64,000 nt of DNA from the NCBI GenBank assembly GCA_032622095.1, contig CP136066.1, positions 206,170,978 to 206,234,977 on the forward strand, read 5' to 3'. The notes under the pieces were generated by a model. The model was given only the letters and a program-made list of their open reading frames with translations. It did not search any database and was not told where the DNA came from. The DNA comes from Siphonodentalium dalli. Its lineage: Eukaryota > Mollusca > Scaphopoda > Gadilida > Siphonodentaliidae. Of this stretch, positions 1 to 11,857 are shown one piece after another. Each line of letters begins with the position of its first letter. The stretch's first letter is position 1. The position numbers and the translations under genes are program-made.

Positions 1-89
1 TCTGGATTTTTTTCAATATTATTCAATAATCTTAGCTAGGTTTCAAATAATAGTGATGGCTTAATAATAGTACTGGATGTGACAAGAGA

Positions 90-143
90 ATTAATTGGCA
101 CAGGGTTTTCATAAAATTTCAGGAAGCTCCAGTCATAGAAGGG
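90..143. mobile_element. Right-end fragment of a TTAA MITE (family Q)
   Basis: The stretch ends in a form of the family-Q terminus (CAGGAAGCTCCAGTCAT, then AAGGG) followed by TTAA at 144-147. Full copies of the family occur at 19.6, 31.5 and 38.8 kb. Only the last ~55 bp are present, so this is a truncated copy. Confidence 0.5.
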
Positions 144-340
144 TTAAATATAATACAAGAGCCCAGAAACCCACAATACTCTGATATTTGAATGAAACCC
201 ATCTATATTAGGAACATAGTGCGAAATTTTAGTAATTTTTTAAAAAACATGTGAGAAAACTGATATAAATCATATGTCACATACAATGTAATCAGAACAT
301 ATCAACTGTTCATTTAGATCATACCATGAATCTCTACTCT

Positions 341-795
341 GGCTAACGCCCGTTGAGATCATATTCCAACTTTTTGAATAATTTGACAGGGAACCTTATA
401 AAGCCGAAAAAAATAATGCGGGGAATATATTTCTTAGTTATTATCTGTTCCTTAATAATGTACTTCACTGTAGGTGAAGGTCCTAACTCGAAATTTCATG
501 ATTTAAATGACTTTGTGAGCGATTTTGCTTTGTGTAGCTTACAATTATGGAATTTCTCCTGGGTAATTAATTCAATGTTTATTCCGATATCAGTTCAGAA
601 AAGTCACAGAAAAACATGCAATTTCGAGTTGGGACCGTCACCTACAGTGAAGTACATTATCAAGGAACAGATACATGTCATAACTAAAAAATAAATTCCC
701 CGCGTTATTTTTCGACTTTATAAGGTTCCCTATCAAAACTTCAAAAAGTTCCAAGGTTTTGTACAGGTGGAATATGATCTCTATGGGCGTTGATC
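341..795. mobile_element. Foldback/MITE with ~200-bp inverted arms (family U)
   Basis: The left arm (GAGATCATATTCCAAC, then GGGAACCTTATAAAG and GGTGAAGGTCC) is repeated in inverse order on the right (GGACCGTCACC, CTTTATAAGGTTCCC, GGAATATGATCTC). The 113-codon reading frame on the plus strand (353-694) covers both arms and is explained by the repeat. A diverged second copy lies at 54.02-54.49 kb inside the AA15 gene intron. No transposase is present, so it is non-autonomous. Confidence 0.7.
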
Positions 796-1299
796 TACTG
801 TTCATTATATATGTATGTCAACTATTAAAATTCCCAGTTTCTTCTGAACATTTGCTATCCTCTATCCCAATTTATTTCAACAGTGGAAACCCAATTCTGG
901 AAGTAATATATTAAAATTTATACATGTGGCACAATTGAAGATAGCTGTATGATGTTTTGAATAATAAATTGTGTCAATCTTTCCATTCAGAGTTTTATAA
1001 TACATACCTTTTGTTGTAATGTCTGTTAATGCATTGGTTCTAGCCTTCATGATAATGTTCAACAATTCTCTCTATGGTGATCTTGTATTCTGCCTGGAGA
1101 CTGCAGAGTGATCGGGGCCTACATCAACTGTTCCAAGTGTTCTCTAATCCAAATCAACATGAGAGCAGCTCTTTGTGTTTGAAAGTTCAGTATTTCCAGT
1201 TTCCTGATTTTGGGCATTCGTAAAGGTCATCCGGACCCCATTCCTCTTTATGAAAAGTGGGCAGTTGACATAATAAGAATTTATTTACTAGTTTCATGT
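796..1299. other. Intergenic stretch, nothing recognised
   Basis: AT-rich sequence with short spurious reading frames. I see no exon-like segment with splice sites and no inverted repeat. Confidence 0.4.
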
Positions 1300-1307
1300 A
1301 TATCATT

Positions 1308-1776
1308 CAGGCCTCAAAATAAGGTGCCAGACATTTGCTGAATGAGGTCCCCAGCGGGTTTTATTTAGTGATGCTACCCCGCACAGCTGGCTAGCTTCAC
1401 CAAATTCATTCTCTGGGGACCTTGTTCTGCATGGCTCATCTGCAATGGGAGACCTACTAAGAAGTAGACTCATGAAGAATTAAGTTCCCAAATGGTGAAG
1501 ATGATGATGTGCACCCACTGGGCACCTTGATTATGCATTGTGTCATCTGCCAATTTTGGGATATAGAAACACTAACCAAAAAAGAAAAAGAACTTTCTAA
1601 AGAAACTGAAAAACTTGTTAATTTGAAAATAAAGATACTTTCCTGAGGAGATGAGGCCCCAGCAGAATGAGGTCATCAGGAGGTGAATTTAGTCATGATA
1701 GCGCAGGGTAGCATCACTAAATTCACCCTCTGGGGACCTCATTCTGCAAATGTACGGCACTATATTTGGAGGCCTG
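1308..1776. mobile_element. hAT MITE, family S, with 8-bp target duplication
   Basis: The element starts CAGGCCTC and ends GGAGGCCTG and is flanked by perfect 8-bp direct repeats ATATCATT (1300-1307 and 1777-1784). Both sub-halves contain palindromic blocks with the arm GAATGAGGTCCCCAG and its complement. Eight-bp duplications and CAG...CTG ends are typical of hAT. It has no coding capacity. Other copies occur throughout the window. Confidence 0.8.
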
Positions 1777-1828
1777 ATATCATTAAACACTCATCTCAAA
1801 CCTCTCTTAATTCAATTCCCTTTTAAGT

Positions 1829-2761
1829 TACCCTCACAACATAGCGTATGCTGAAACCTATGAGTTGCGTGTAAAAAATATTTGTATATGCACCAAACGC
1901 AACCGAAATCAACAATTTCTGTAACCTATTCGACCTATGGGTTGCGTCTGGGTTGTGTGTGGGTTGCGAACTGAACTTATGATCCCCCAATATCTGCGAA
2001 CGCCGGCATACGAGTTGCGTGTGAGTTGCGTGCAGAACTTACGAGTTGCGTTTGAGTTGCGTTCAAAACTTACAAGTTGCGTTTGACCTGCGTGCTAGTT
2101 GCGTGGTATTTGCGACCATATTAAACTGATGTCCAATAACAGCAAGAGGTAGCTCCATGTGGTCACCTCGGAGGTCCACCAACAACTGACACGGATCTAG
2201 AAAAGGCCCACTATTTATACCATTTCTCAACACGCATGTAGTACGCAACTAACACGCAACTCACACGCAACTAATATGTTGGATACGCAGGGCATAGGTT
2301 GGGGATACGCTGGGAATAAGCACAATAGGTTGGGGGTATGCTACACACGCAACAGGATCACAACAGGCACGCAACACGATCGCAAAATGATCGCAACAGG
2401 GACGCAACACGATCGCAAAATGATCACAACAGGTACGCAACACATTCGCAACATGTACGGTACCAAAACCTGGCCAGATACCTCAAATTTGGACCTGCGA
2501 TCACCTGCGTTCATAACTTATGAGTTGCGTACCTGTTGCGTCCCTGTTGCTTATAAATTGATCGCAGGCATTCGCAGAGAATTATTGAACATTTTCAAAA
2601 TTTCGAACTTACTCTGCGTGTGTCTGTGATCACCTGCGTGCTTGTTGCATACTTCAAACCTATAAAACTTATTAGTTGCGTGTGAGTTGCGTTCGGAACT
2701 TATGACCACTATTTTTTATTCGCAACCATACGCAACTGGTGATCGCTATGGTGTGAGGGTA
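1829..2761. mobile_element. Non-autonomous element full of GTTGCGT / ACGCAAC motifs
   Basis: Ends are inverted repeats: TACCCTCACAACATAGCG on the left and CGCTATGGTGTGAGGGTA on the right. The interior holds about 22 copies of GTTGCGT (mainly left half and far right) or ACGCAAC (middle), often paired every 10-20 bp, for example GAGTTGCGTGTGAGTTGCGT. Reading frames at 2063-2248, 2261-2443 and 2276-2629 are by-products of these motifs. Dense subterminal motif arrays are known in several DNA-transposon superfamilies as transposase binding sites; which superfamily applies is not clear. A clean target duplication was not found. Confidence 0.65.
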
Positions 2762-3184
2762 GCTTTAGATTTTCAAAGTTTTCTCTAGCGATCACTTCAG
2801 AATTCAGCTGAAGCGTAATAGGAAATTCTCCAGCTTATTTCATGCAGCTCAGCACTAGTCTCATATATATCTCCCTTATATCACTTTCCCATAGAAATTT
2901 TTTAGTAGCCCTAGATCATCACTTAAAATTCTATCCTGATATACAATGTATGTAGTCAGCACCATCGTTCTATATTTCACTTTTTGTATCAAAGTTTTCA
3001 AACGTTATGTATATGCATGTACATGTGATTAATTATTGTGTTTGCTCCTAAAATTATACAGTCCTAGGTAAAGTTTAAGACAATAAAAATCAATTCAAAA
3101 AGCATTCAAATACATGTAGGGTTGATGTGAAATCTGTGATGTGAAGTCTGCAAATACATCTATCATCAACAAGAACATGTACAA
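2762..3184. other. Intergenic stretch, nothing recognised
   Basis: AT-rich; no exon, no repeat arm and no long frame that looks coding. Confidence 0.4.
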
Positions 3185-3520
3185 ATAGATCAACATTGTA
3201 CTTATTGTCATCATTAATAACTCTCCAATAACGAGATTTTATGCGTCAAAACCATTGTTATGTAAACATTACTGTTACAGTGGAAATACAGATTACAGTC
3301 CAACAGATACCAAATTTCAATCAAAACTCGACGGTAAACATTGGAAAATCATTAAAAAATATTCTGAAAATCATATTCAGACTAAAATATTTGAACTTAC
3401 TGCACTATTAGCGACGTTTGTTGACAAATCACTGTAACAGTTTTGTTTACATAACAATGGTTTCAGCATGAGTAATTTTGTTATTGGAGAGCTATCAATA
3501 ATAATGAATATAAGTTTATC
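3185..3520. repeat. Small inverted-repeat element
   Basis: The left arm contains ACTCTCCAATAACGAG and CCATTGTTATGTAAAC; the right arm carries GTTTACATAACAATGG and TTGTTATTGGAGAGCT in inverse orientation. The right arm recurs at 10.44-10.52 kb, in the duplicated segment. Confidence 0.6.
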
Positions 3521-3681
3521 AATTTCTCCATGTTCTTCTTAGCGCTGATGTTTTTACAAACTTTTGTATTTTTTTCACATTTACCCACTGTGACTGCTTT
3601 GGGTCCCTTTAAACTTCTCACTTTTGTCATGTTCCGGCGCTCGCTGAAAATAGGTCAGTAAATAAACAGTATTCTAATATA
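3290..3681. repeat. Left flank of the duplicated segment, copy 1
   Basis: Homologous to 10297-10672 (shared blocks include TTTGTTGACAAATCACTGTA and GTTCCGGCGCTCGCTGAAAA). This part is clearly more diverged between copies than the right-hand part (8973-10164 against 10666-11857). It ends with TAATATA, the probable target duplication of the inserted transposon. Confidence 0.7.
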
Positions 3682-6600
3682 GTATAGTCGGAGAAGGTTT
3701 GGACCTAGAAGAAATTGGTAGAGAAGCGATTTTTATGTCATTGCACGCAGGAACATCTCCAGAACAACATATCCAAAATCCGCTTTGAGCAATTTTTTCT
3801 ACATCACTTTGAAATATTGTCACCTTTGTGTTGATTTTCAAATTAGCAATAAATTGTAAAACAGTGGGTACCAAGATGACATTGACAGATAACTATAATT
3901 GTTACTAGTTTTACCTCCAGTCTATATTACACTTTCTATATTAGTCAATATTGACGAAAATTTCGGCCCTATTTTTATTTGTTTTACGAAAATATCATTC
4001 ACTTGCGCAAAAAAGTGTTTCTTTTTCAAAATTATCTCCAAGTAATTTGCATATTTTTTGGAAATTGGATAATCGAATGTATCGCAAATGGTATTAAAAT
4101 GTGCACATACATATCCTCAATACAACAGTATGATACATGTATAATTTAATTAATAATAGAGCAAGAATATCTGAAAAATATTAACCCTACCCCCAAAAAA
4201 ATTAAATTTCAGGTAAAAAAAATGGAAAATATAAAAACACTTAAAATATAACACTAACTATGTATTGATTAACTATGAGGTATGCGTAATACTTTTAAGT
4301 CATTATAGTTACATGTTTATAGAAAAGTATTGGTTATGTTGTGTATATGACAGAGAAACCCCGATATTATAATATATTCAATGTATATAGTCGGAAAATA
4401 CAAAACATTATCAACTCGACAATTGAACCTGGTATAACTACTTATAGAATAATATCTGATGTATTTTGCTCAAAAAGAACAACAGTTCATACACACATAT
4501 GTGTTACAACGTGACCTTCATACTCCAAGATGGGTGTCATAATAGGGACCAAAATTTAAAGAAAGTAATGTTTTGTCATATTGGTGTTCCACTTCCAGCT
4601 CTCAGTCTCGCCTTTATCAATGAGAATTTCCTCCGAATTTTTTCAGCCATCACCACGACAGTCACCGCAGACTACAACACAATGGAGTCCACTTTTTCTA
4701 CATGCACATGAGTTATTCCCACAAGAAGTCCTACTCATGCAATAGCCTGCACTTGCAACGGACAAATTTTAGCAATGAATCGGGTGCAGCTTCTAGGTCT
4801 GTCATGACTGGAACTAATTGTGTCCCTTGGGTTTTCCACCCCCACTCTACTGGGTCCATATGTGTGTCCCACAGAGATTTACATATCATAACCTGCATGT
4901 GAACTCTTTAATAGGCTATGGAAATATGCTGCCCGTTCCGTCGGTGGTAATTTCTGCGGATCCAATAATCCTCTGGCCAAGGAAATCATTTCCAAGAATT
5001 TCCTCAAACCATTCCGAGTGTCATCCTTTTTGCCAGCATAAATCATCTTGAACAATTTCACACCAACATCGCCAACGAGTTTTTCGTCAGCTGTATGTTG
5101 CTTATGACACTCGCCTTGTCCGTATGTCGCTGATGTTGTGCCGTATCCAGTCCAGGTATGAATAACGAGAATGTTGGTTGTCCTTCTGCACAATATCTTG
5201 GATTTTCCAGATAGCTCCAACACCCTTGACTGTCTTCCCTGCATTTGAAAGGAAGTATATATCTGCCATGTCTTCATTCCAATGGTACACGAGCAGGACT
5301 AACAAATCAGTGCCATCGGCCGCCACAATTACCTCTTTCCCATCTGGTGTCAGATATTGTCAGTTTTGATATCTGTCCAACATGTGGATCAAGTGTTTCC
5401 AAAACGTTGTCAGTGTCAGACAGAAGACCAGTTTCGTTATCTACAGCGTTGACAATTTCGCCCGCAGATTCTGTATCCGTTATGTCAGGCAGTACTCTAT
5501 CGGGTTATTCGACGACAGCCGATGTTAACTTGTTATAAAGAGCTACCTCTACTAGTATGTGGCCACGAATAGATGTTGAGATTGCCTTTCCACTTATCAT
5601 ATGTTGTACTGCATAAGGACCATATATTGTTTCCATTGCCTCTTCCAAACCAGATCCCTTCATCATGGAACCAATGCTTCCAAGACAGCACATCATGACG
5701 TTGAATCCCCCGAGTCTACAAACGACATTCTACTGGCTTTAACCACGTTAGCTGATCAAATGTCAAGCATGGGGTTGAAATGCTTTGTTTGATAGTCTGA
5801 TTCTGTATGAAAAGCAACAGGACTCGTCAGACGGATTCAAATCAATGATAGGCAAAAACACTTCTGATTTATTGGACGGGCCATTTGGGCACTCGGAGAA
5901 TATATGTTCCATATAGACCTGACCAATTGGGTATAGGTGTGGTCGCTTACTGGAAAGCCGCCCTGCATGCAAGAGCAAATCTGAATTGATATATGTGGGG
6001 CAATGTATGTACGAACTGTAGTTGGAGCAGAGGCTTGTATGTGACTATTGAAAGTCACTTTTCGGGACAACTCATGTATTGGTGAATATAAGGCACTCCT
6101 TTGCCTTTCACAATATCATCAACCTTGAATCTTTGTTGTCTTATGACTAACTGTTGTCTTGGCTGTAGTGGGGAATAATCGAGTGGAGTACATACAGCAA
6201 TTATTTCCATTCCATGAAATGTCCCGTGACCATCTAGTGTTGCAACATTATGGTCCACGTTATCTGCAACCCACTGTGTAGTAAACGTCCCTGTGAAATA
6301 TGAAGCAAGAACACTGTCGTCATCTTCGGCCTGGATTACTGACTGCTTGTACAACTCAACTTCATAGTAATTAATCGAGAAGCCTAATCGCGATAGTTCC
6401 GTTACAAGCCAATTTGACCCAAATATATGGTCCAGCTCGACACCAAGGCCGATTAAAATCGGTAATACCACTGATCGTGGTCGTGCTGCTTGAATAATAG
6501 ACTGACCAATACTAATTTGCTTCAATTCTAAAGGAACCAGAACTTTCAACAGAGTTAGCAGATGGGCTGTTATCAAGCGTTTACCTCGCTCAACATCAGA

Positions 6601-8972
6601 AATGTCATCCATGATAGGATAAGGATGTACACTGTACTCCATCTCAATCAATTGAGCTCTGATAATCTTGGCAGCTGCCATTACTATCCTCTCGGCTTCT
6701 TCCTCAATGTCATTTTTTTCTCGGCGTACCACTTATCATTGATTATGAAATTGGCCATATTTCTGAAACAAATAACGTTGATTCGACCATCCACCTCAGC
6801 AAAAACTATGAAGGTCCCATAGTGGTCAAGTAACTTCTCCTTTAGCCATTTTATGGAATATACTTCGGACCCACCAGACAATTCTACCATCTTACTATGA
6901 AGTTCATAGAGAGTGTATAATTCGGCACCAGATTCTAACTCAATCCACTCACAGACAATTTGAAACATTGCTGCATTTCATAGTCTATTTTCCGACCGGA
7001 CTGTGGCTTTCGATCCATTGGTACTGTGATATATTTTTTCAACATGAAACGATTGAGACAACTGTCATTGTAAACAGCTTCAGTCGCAACCATATCAATA
7101 CAACCATGATGTTTTGTTTGGACATTAAGATAAACGAATCCCCCCTTTTCGCGCAACACTCCAATAACTTGTTGCGCAGTGGAAGTGTGGTGACACTTCG
7201 AACTTGTGTTCTAAGAGGATTGTTTTTATCGAAATGGGCATGTTGTCCACATATCAAGCAGTCATCTATGTAATTGAAAGGTAACAGGCTAGATCTGAGT
7301 TTTTTTGTCGATGACATCTCAACATTGCCACTAGCACTGCACAACCCTCTCTTAGAATCTGTCAATTCACGTCTGCATTTTCTATGTACCAACACATTTC
7401 TAATAGGACTTGCACTAATGCGACTATTTAAGTAACGCACGAGGTCTAGCCGACCACATTTCTCGCCGAAACTAATGAGGGTTAATATGCCTTTCTCCAA
7501 AACAGCAACTGACTGTTCTTCATCAAGCCCAAATACTACATATAACACATAAGTCAGCCAATAAATGACTAGTGTCCCCTGATACCAATTCCTCAGACAT
7601 ATCTATAATAATACACCTATTAATATGACACTCAAATAAACTATGATTAAACTCAAATGATAGCATATAAAACAATTAATTACAACACCCTCACCAAGAT
7701 AGCCTCACCAGTGATAATTACAATCAAATTGTCTCTAGCGTACGTTGACACCGTTAGGTTTCAGCAGGGGACGAAGTTTGCCAAACCAATTTAATATAGA
7801 AATATTAATACACGTGTATCGATATGATAATAGTGCTGCGAAGTAGCTATGCGATGTGAGCGAGAGTTTGACTTGCATACAAGTGACAAAATGTGTCGAT
7901 GCTTTGTGGGTGGCGGATGCCTGGCAAATTAACAAAGGGCATTTGGATACACATAGTTCAGTACACAATGCTACATTGTTTGGTGTGGCATTAATATACT
8001 ATAGGGCGCATGAAGATCATATTTGACACTCTTTACTAACTACATGTGTAATAGCCATTCATTGTGATTGCATGGGAGAATCAAAACAAAATGGGTTAAA
8101 TGTGGTTGCACAGTTCTCAGGTTCATTATTTTCCAGTCGGATTTAGGTGGATTTTGGAATATTCGTGAGATATCCACCACATACCTGCCCCAAACTCGGT
8201 TCTGAAAATATTTATATCAAGTTTAGCAGCTGAGTTAACAATTGCTCGCCTTTTATTGGGTCAATGTACATATAATATACGGGTGTTCTCTGTTATATTA
8301 ATAAAATAACCACTAATTTTCTATAAACATGTTACCAACATGATTTAAAAGAATTACAAAATTACAAATACCCCATAGTTGATCAATAAATAGGTAGTGT
8401 TATAGTTTTAAGTATTTTATTTTTTCCATTAGGGTAGGGTTAATATTTTTCAGAAATTTGTACTCTATGTTTAATTAAATTATCCAAGTTTCATATTGAC
8501 GTATTCAGGACATGCTTGTGCACATTTAAATATCATTTGCGACACATTCCATGAACAAATCTCCAAACAATATACAATTTACTCGGATATATTTTTGAAA
8601 ACGCGACACATTTTTGCGAAACTGAATGATATTTTCGTTAAAAAAATTAAAATTTCGCAGAAACTGGGGCCAATATTGACTTATTTACAAAGTTAAATAC
8701 ATACTGGATGTAATATATATCACAGTTCCAATAATATATTAATGTTATCTTGGTACCCAATGTTTGCCAATGAATCGCTCATTAGAAAATCAGCACACAT
8801 ATTTGAAAGAGGACCCCTATTTTAAAGTGATGTAGAAAAAATTACTCAAAGCGGATTTTAGCGGATTTTGGATATATTATTCGGGAGATATTCCCGCGTC
8901 CAATGACATAAAAACCGCTTCTCTACCAATTTCTTCTAGGTTCACCATTTTTTTCGCCTTCTCCGACTATAC
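3682..8972 (-). mobile_element. 5.3-kb DNA transposon with ~700-bp TIRs, Academ-like, decayed
   Basis: The sequence from 3682 to about 4384 reappears inverted from about 8258 to 8972 (for example AGTATAGTCGGAGAAGG against CCTTCTCCGACTATACT, and ACATGTTTATAGAAAA in both arms). The element is flanked by TAATATA at 3675-3681 and 8973-8979, and a homologous site without the element is present once at 10666-10672. The duplication could also be read as shorter, because the TIR and flank share bases. The interior encodes a frameshifted protein resembling a family I recall as Academ (Cys-rich zinc finger plus XPG-like nuclease). The superfamily assignment is tentative and made from memory; the element limits are well supported. 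Confidence 0.75.
4879..7548 (-). pseudogene. Broken transposon protein (Academ-like: Cys/His cluster and XPG-like nuclease region)
   Basis: Read on the minus strand, consecutive pieces in different frames form one protein: 7548-7039 (Cys/His-rich, with CLICGQ and HRKCRRE), 7159-6935 (CIDMVATEAVYNDSCLNRF), 6968-6684, 6732-6055 (QWVADNVDHNVATLDGHGTF), 5696-5505 (GSIGSMMKGSGLEEAMETIY), 5326-5102 (ADGTDLLVLLVYHW) and 5277-4879 (PQKLPPTERAAYFHS). These phrases belong to a repeated protein family common in invertebrate genomes. The ADGTDLL and HTWTGYGTTS segments look like the acidic motifs of a FEN/XPG fold; the family normally has GCD where this copy has GYG, so a likely active-site residue is lost. 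At least four frame changes make it non-functional. The domain reading is inference. Confidence 0.6.
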
Positions 8973-10164
8973 TAATATACAGACTTTATATGCTCTGAAA
9001 AGACAAAATGTCATATTGGTTATTTATCAAGTGTTTTCAAATTTCCACACATTAAGTGATACAAATGCTCACCGTATTAGGAACAGACTAACGCAGAAAG
9101 CTCTTTAGTGTTGAACGCTAATGAAAAAATGGCTACTTGTTTGTTCTGAGATGATAAATTGTATGACTTCAATGAGTTTTTCGAAGGTATATTGAGTGCG
9201 TGTTTTTATGTATTTATCAAGCTATTTTTATCACCAGAATATGACTGTAGCTGTAAATGGATACTGAAGGTTGCATGTCGCTTTAAATTCTGGTGGTTTC
9301 TCCCTGAAGAGTGTTAAACTTACCTTTGAATTCTATTTTTGTAAATTAATAAAGTGACAAGTTTTTTTGTATTTTGGTACTATTAGGGTAACGGGTAGAT
9401 ACTACTATTGTATATCATAGATGTATCATAGACTATGAAAGTCTCTCTTTTGGAAAAATATATTATATCTACTTTTTTCACATCACTGATAAAACATAAG
9501 ATAGATGAACATGAAAGATCACATTGAATGTGGTATCCATATTCTGCACATTGTTTCTTTCTGCAAATCAATTACAGAGGGGTAACTCTAATACTAAAAA
9601 TGCATTCCTGTCATCAGTCTGAATGAGTTTTCAGAATTTATTAAGTTAAAAATATTTGAGAGAATGAATCATAATGTTTCTTATTCTGTAATATTTAGAA
9701 TATAATCCAAATATTTATAAACTTATATTTAATGATTATCAAAATATAGAATGCTTTTAATATCAACACAAATACAAAATATGCAAATAGCTCAACACCA
9801 CACCAGGAGTTTCTTTACCAAAGGGTGGGTATATAAATACAACACAATGGGTGCATTGTTGTGGTAGTAAGCTTGCTATAGGGGTTACATGCTGTGTACT
9901 TGTTACACTTTCGCTCCTGGGAAGGTCTGAGACAAAAGCTGGTTCACTCTCAAGCAGGGAGTCCTCGGAACTGAGGATTGGAACACCAGAAAATGGCCTT
10001 GTGTAGATGTCCTTAGGCATAAGATGTCCCCTTGTGGATTGATGCTAAACATCTGCATTTAAGTTGGGAAACTCCAAGGCTGGCTGGGAATTTGTAAGAG
10101 CGATTAGCAAGATGGTCCCGACCATAACTCAATTCAGACTACTCTAATACCACCTTTTAGCCCC
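8973..10164. repeat. Duplicated segment, copy 1 (right part)
   Basis: Nearly identical to 10666-11857 at a constant offset of 1693 bp; I noticed only single-base differences (for example near 9211 and 9391). Beyond about 10164 an indel ends the match. The near-identity means the duplication is recent, or that the two copies are two haplotypes placed in tandem by the assembler. Confidence 0.85.
9763..10020 (-). CDS. Uncharacterised reading frame, copy 1
   Basis: An 85-codon frame starting MPKDIYTRPFSG with Ser/Glu-rich middle (SSEDSLLESEP). Composition is more protein-like than most short frames here. The same frame continues upstream, with an in-frame TAG, into sequence that also looks coding (TNSQPALEFPNLNADV). 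It could be a decayed terminal exon or retrocopy. No family recognised and no convincing splice site. An identical copy lies 1693 bp away. Confidence 0.2.
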   Translation of the reverse strand: MPKDIYTRPFSGVPILSSEDSLLESEPAFVSDLPRSESVTSTQHVTPIASLLPQQCTHCVVFIYPPFGKETPGVVLSYLHILYLC

Positions 10165-10296
10165 ACCCCTCCCCATGTTCGTTATAAAGGTGGCCCATTT
10201 TTTTTATTTTGAATTGTAATGATCATTCTATGCAAAAACGTTCTCAAAAGTTTGACAGCAAATTTTTTTAGATTTTCTCTGGCATGCACCTGTCTA

Positions 10297-10665
10297 ATTA
10301 GTCCAATAAGATACCAAGGTTTATCAAAACTTGACAGTAAACATAGGAAAAGGTCAAAGCATTGAAATTTATTCTCAAAATCATATTCAGACTTAAATAT
10401 TTGAACTTACTGCACTATTAGCAATGTTTGTTGACAAATCACTGTAACAGTTTTGTTTACATAACAATGGTTTCATTGGAGAGCTATCAATAATGAATAT
10501 AAGTTTATCAATTTCTCCATGTTCTTCTTATAGCGCTGATGTTTTTACAGACTTTTGTATTTTTTTCACATTTACCCACAGCGAGTGCCTTGGGTCCCTT
10601 TAAACTTCTCGCTTTTGTCATGTTCCGGCGCTCGCTGAAAATAGGTCAGTAAATAAACAATATTC
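10297..10665. repeat. Duplicated segment, copy 2 (left part, diverged)
   Basis: Matches 3290-3674 with frequent substitutions and runs without interruption into 10666-11857. The junction at 10666-10672 (TAATATA) is the empty site of the transposon inserted at 3682. Confidence 0.7.
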
Positions 10666-11857
10666 TAATATACAGACTTTATATGCTCTGAAAAGACAAA
10701 ATGTCATATTGGTTATTTATCAAGTGTTTTCAAATTTCCACACATTAAGTGATACAAATGCTCACCGTATTAGGAACAGACTAACGCAGAAAGCTCTTTA
10801 GTGTTGAACGCTAATGAAAAAATGGCTACTTGTTTGTTCTGAGATGATAAATTGTATGACTTCAATGAGTTTTTCGAAGGTATATTGAGTGCGTGTTTTT
10901 ATGCATTTATCAAGCTATTTTTATCACCAGAATATGACTGTAGCTGTAAATGGATACTGAAGGTTGCATGTCGCTTTAAATTCTGGTGGTTTCTCCCTGA
11001 AGAGTGTTAAACTTACCTTTGAATTCTATTTTTGTAAATTAATAAAGTGACAAGTTTTTTTGTATTTTGGTACTATTAGGGTAATGGGTAGATACTACTA
11101 TTGTATATCATAGATGTATCATAGACTATGAAAGTCTCTCTTTTGGAAAAATATATTATATCTACTTTTTTCACATCACTGATAAAACATAAGATAGATG
11201 AACATGAAAGATCACATTGAATGTGGTATCCATATTCTGCACATTGTTTCTTTCTGCAAATCAATTACAGAGGGGTAACTCTAATACTAAAAATGCATTC
11301 CTGTCATCAGTCTGAATGAGTTTTCAGAATTTATTAAGTTAAAAATATTTGAGAGAATGAATCATAATGTTTCTTATTCTGTAATATTTAGAATATAATC
11401 CAAATATTTATAAACTTATATTTAATGATTATCAAAATATAGAATGCTTTTAATATCAACACAAATACAAAATATGCAAATAGCTCAACACCACACCAGG
11501 AGTTTCTTTACCAAAGGGTGGGTATATAAATACAACACAATGGGTGCATTGTTGTGGTAGTAAGCTTGCTATAGGGGTTACATGCTGTGTACTTGTTACA
11601 CTTTCGCTCCTGGGAAGGTCTGAGACAAAAGCTGGTTCACTCTCAAGCAGGGAGTCCTCGGAACTGAGGATTGGAACACCAGAAAATGGCCTTGTGTAGA
11701 TGTCCTTAGGCATAAGATGTCCCCTTGTGGATTGATGCTAAACATCTGCATTTAAGTTGGGAAACTCCAAGGCTGGCTGGGAATTTGTAAGAGCGATTAG
11801 CAAGATGGTCCCGACCATAACTCAATTCAGACTACTCTAATACCACCTTTTAGCCCC
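10666..11857. repeat. Duplicated segment, copy 2 (right part)
   Basis: Near-identical partner of 8973-10164. It includes the repeated 62- and 85-codon frames. Confidence 0.85.
11456..11713 (-). CDS. Uncharacterised reading frame, copy 2
   Basis: Identical in sequence to the frame at 9763-10020, with the same upstream in-frame stop. Its identity follows from the recent duplication and is not evidence of selection. Confidence 0.2.
   Translation of the reverse strand: MPKDIYTRPFSGVPILSSEDSLLESEPAFVSDLPRSESVTSTQHVTPIASLLPQQCTHCVVFIYPPFGKETPGVVLSYLHILYLC

Noticed and set aside
353-694. 113-codon plus-strand reading frame
   Set aside because: It spans both inverted arms of a foldback element; the repeat explains it fully.
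2276-2629. 117-codon frame with repeated GTQHDRKMI-like residues
   Set aside because: It comes from the ACGCAAC/GTTGCGT motif array and has no exon signals.
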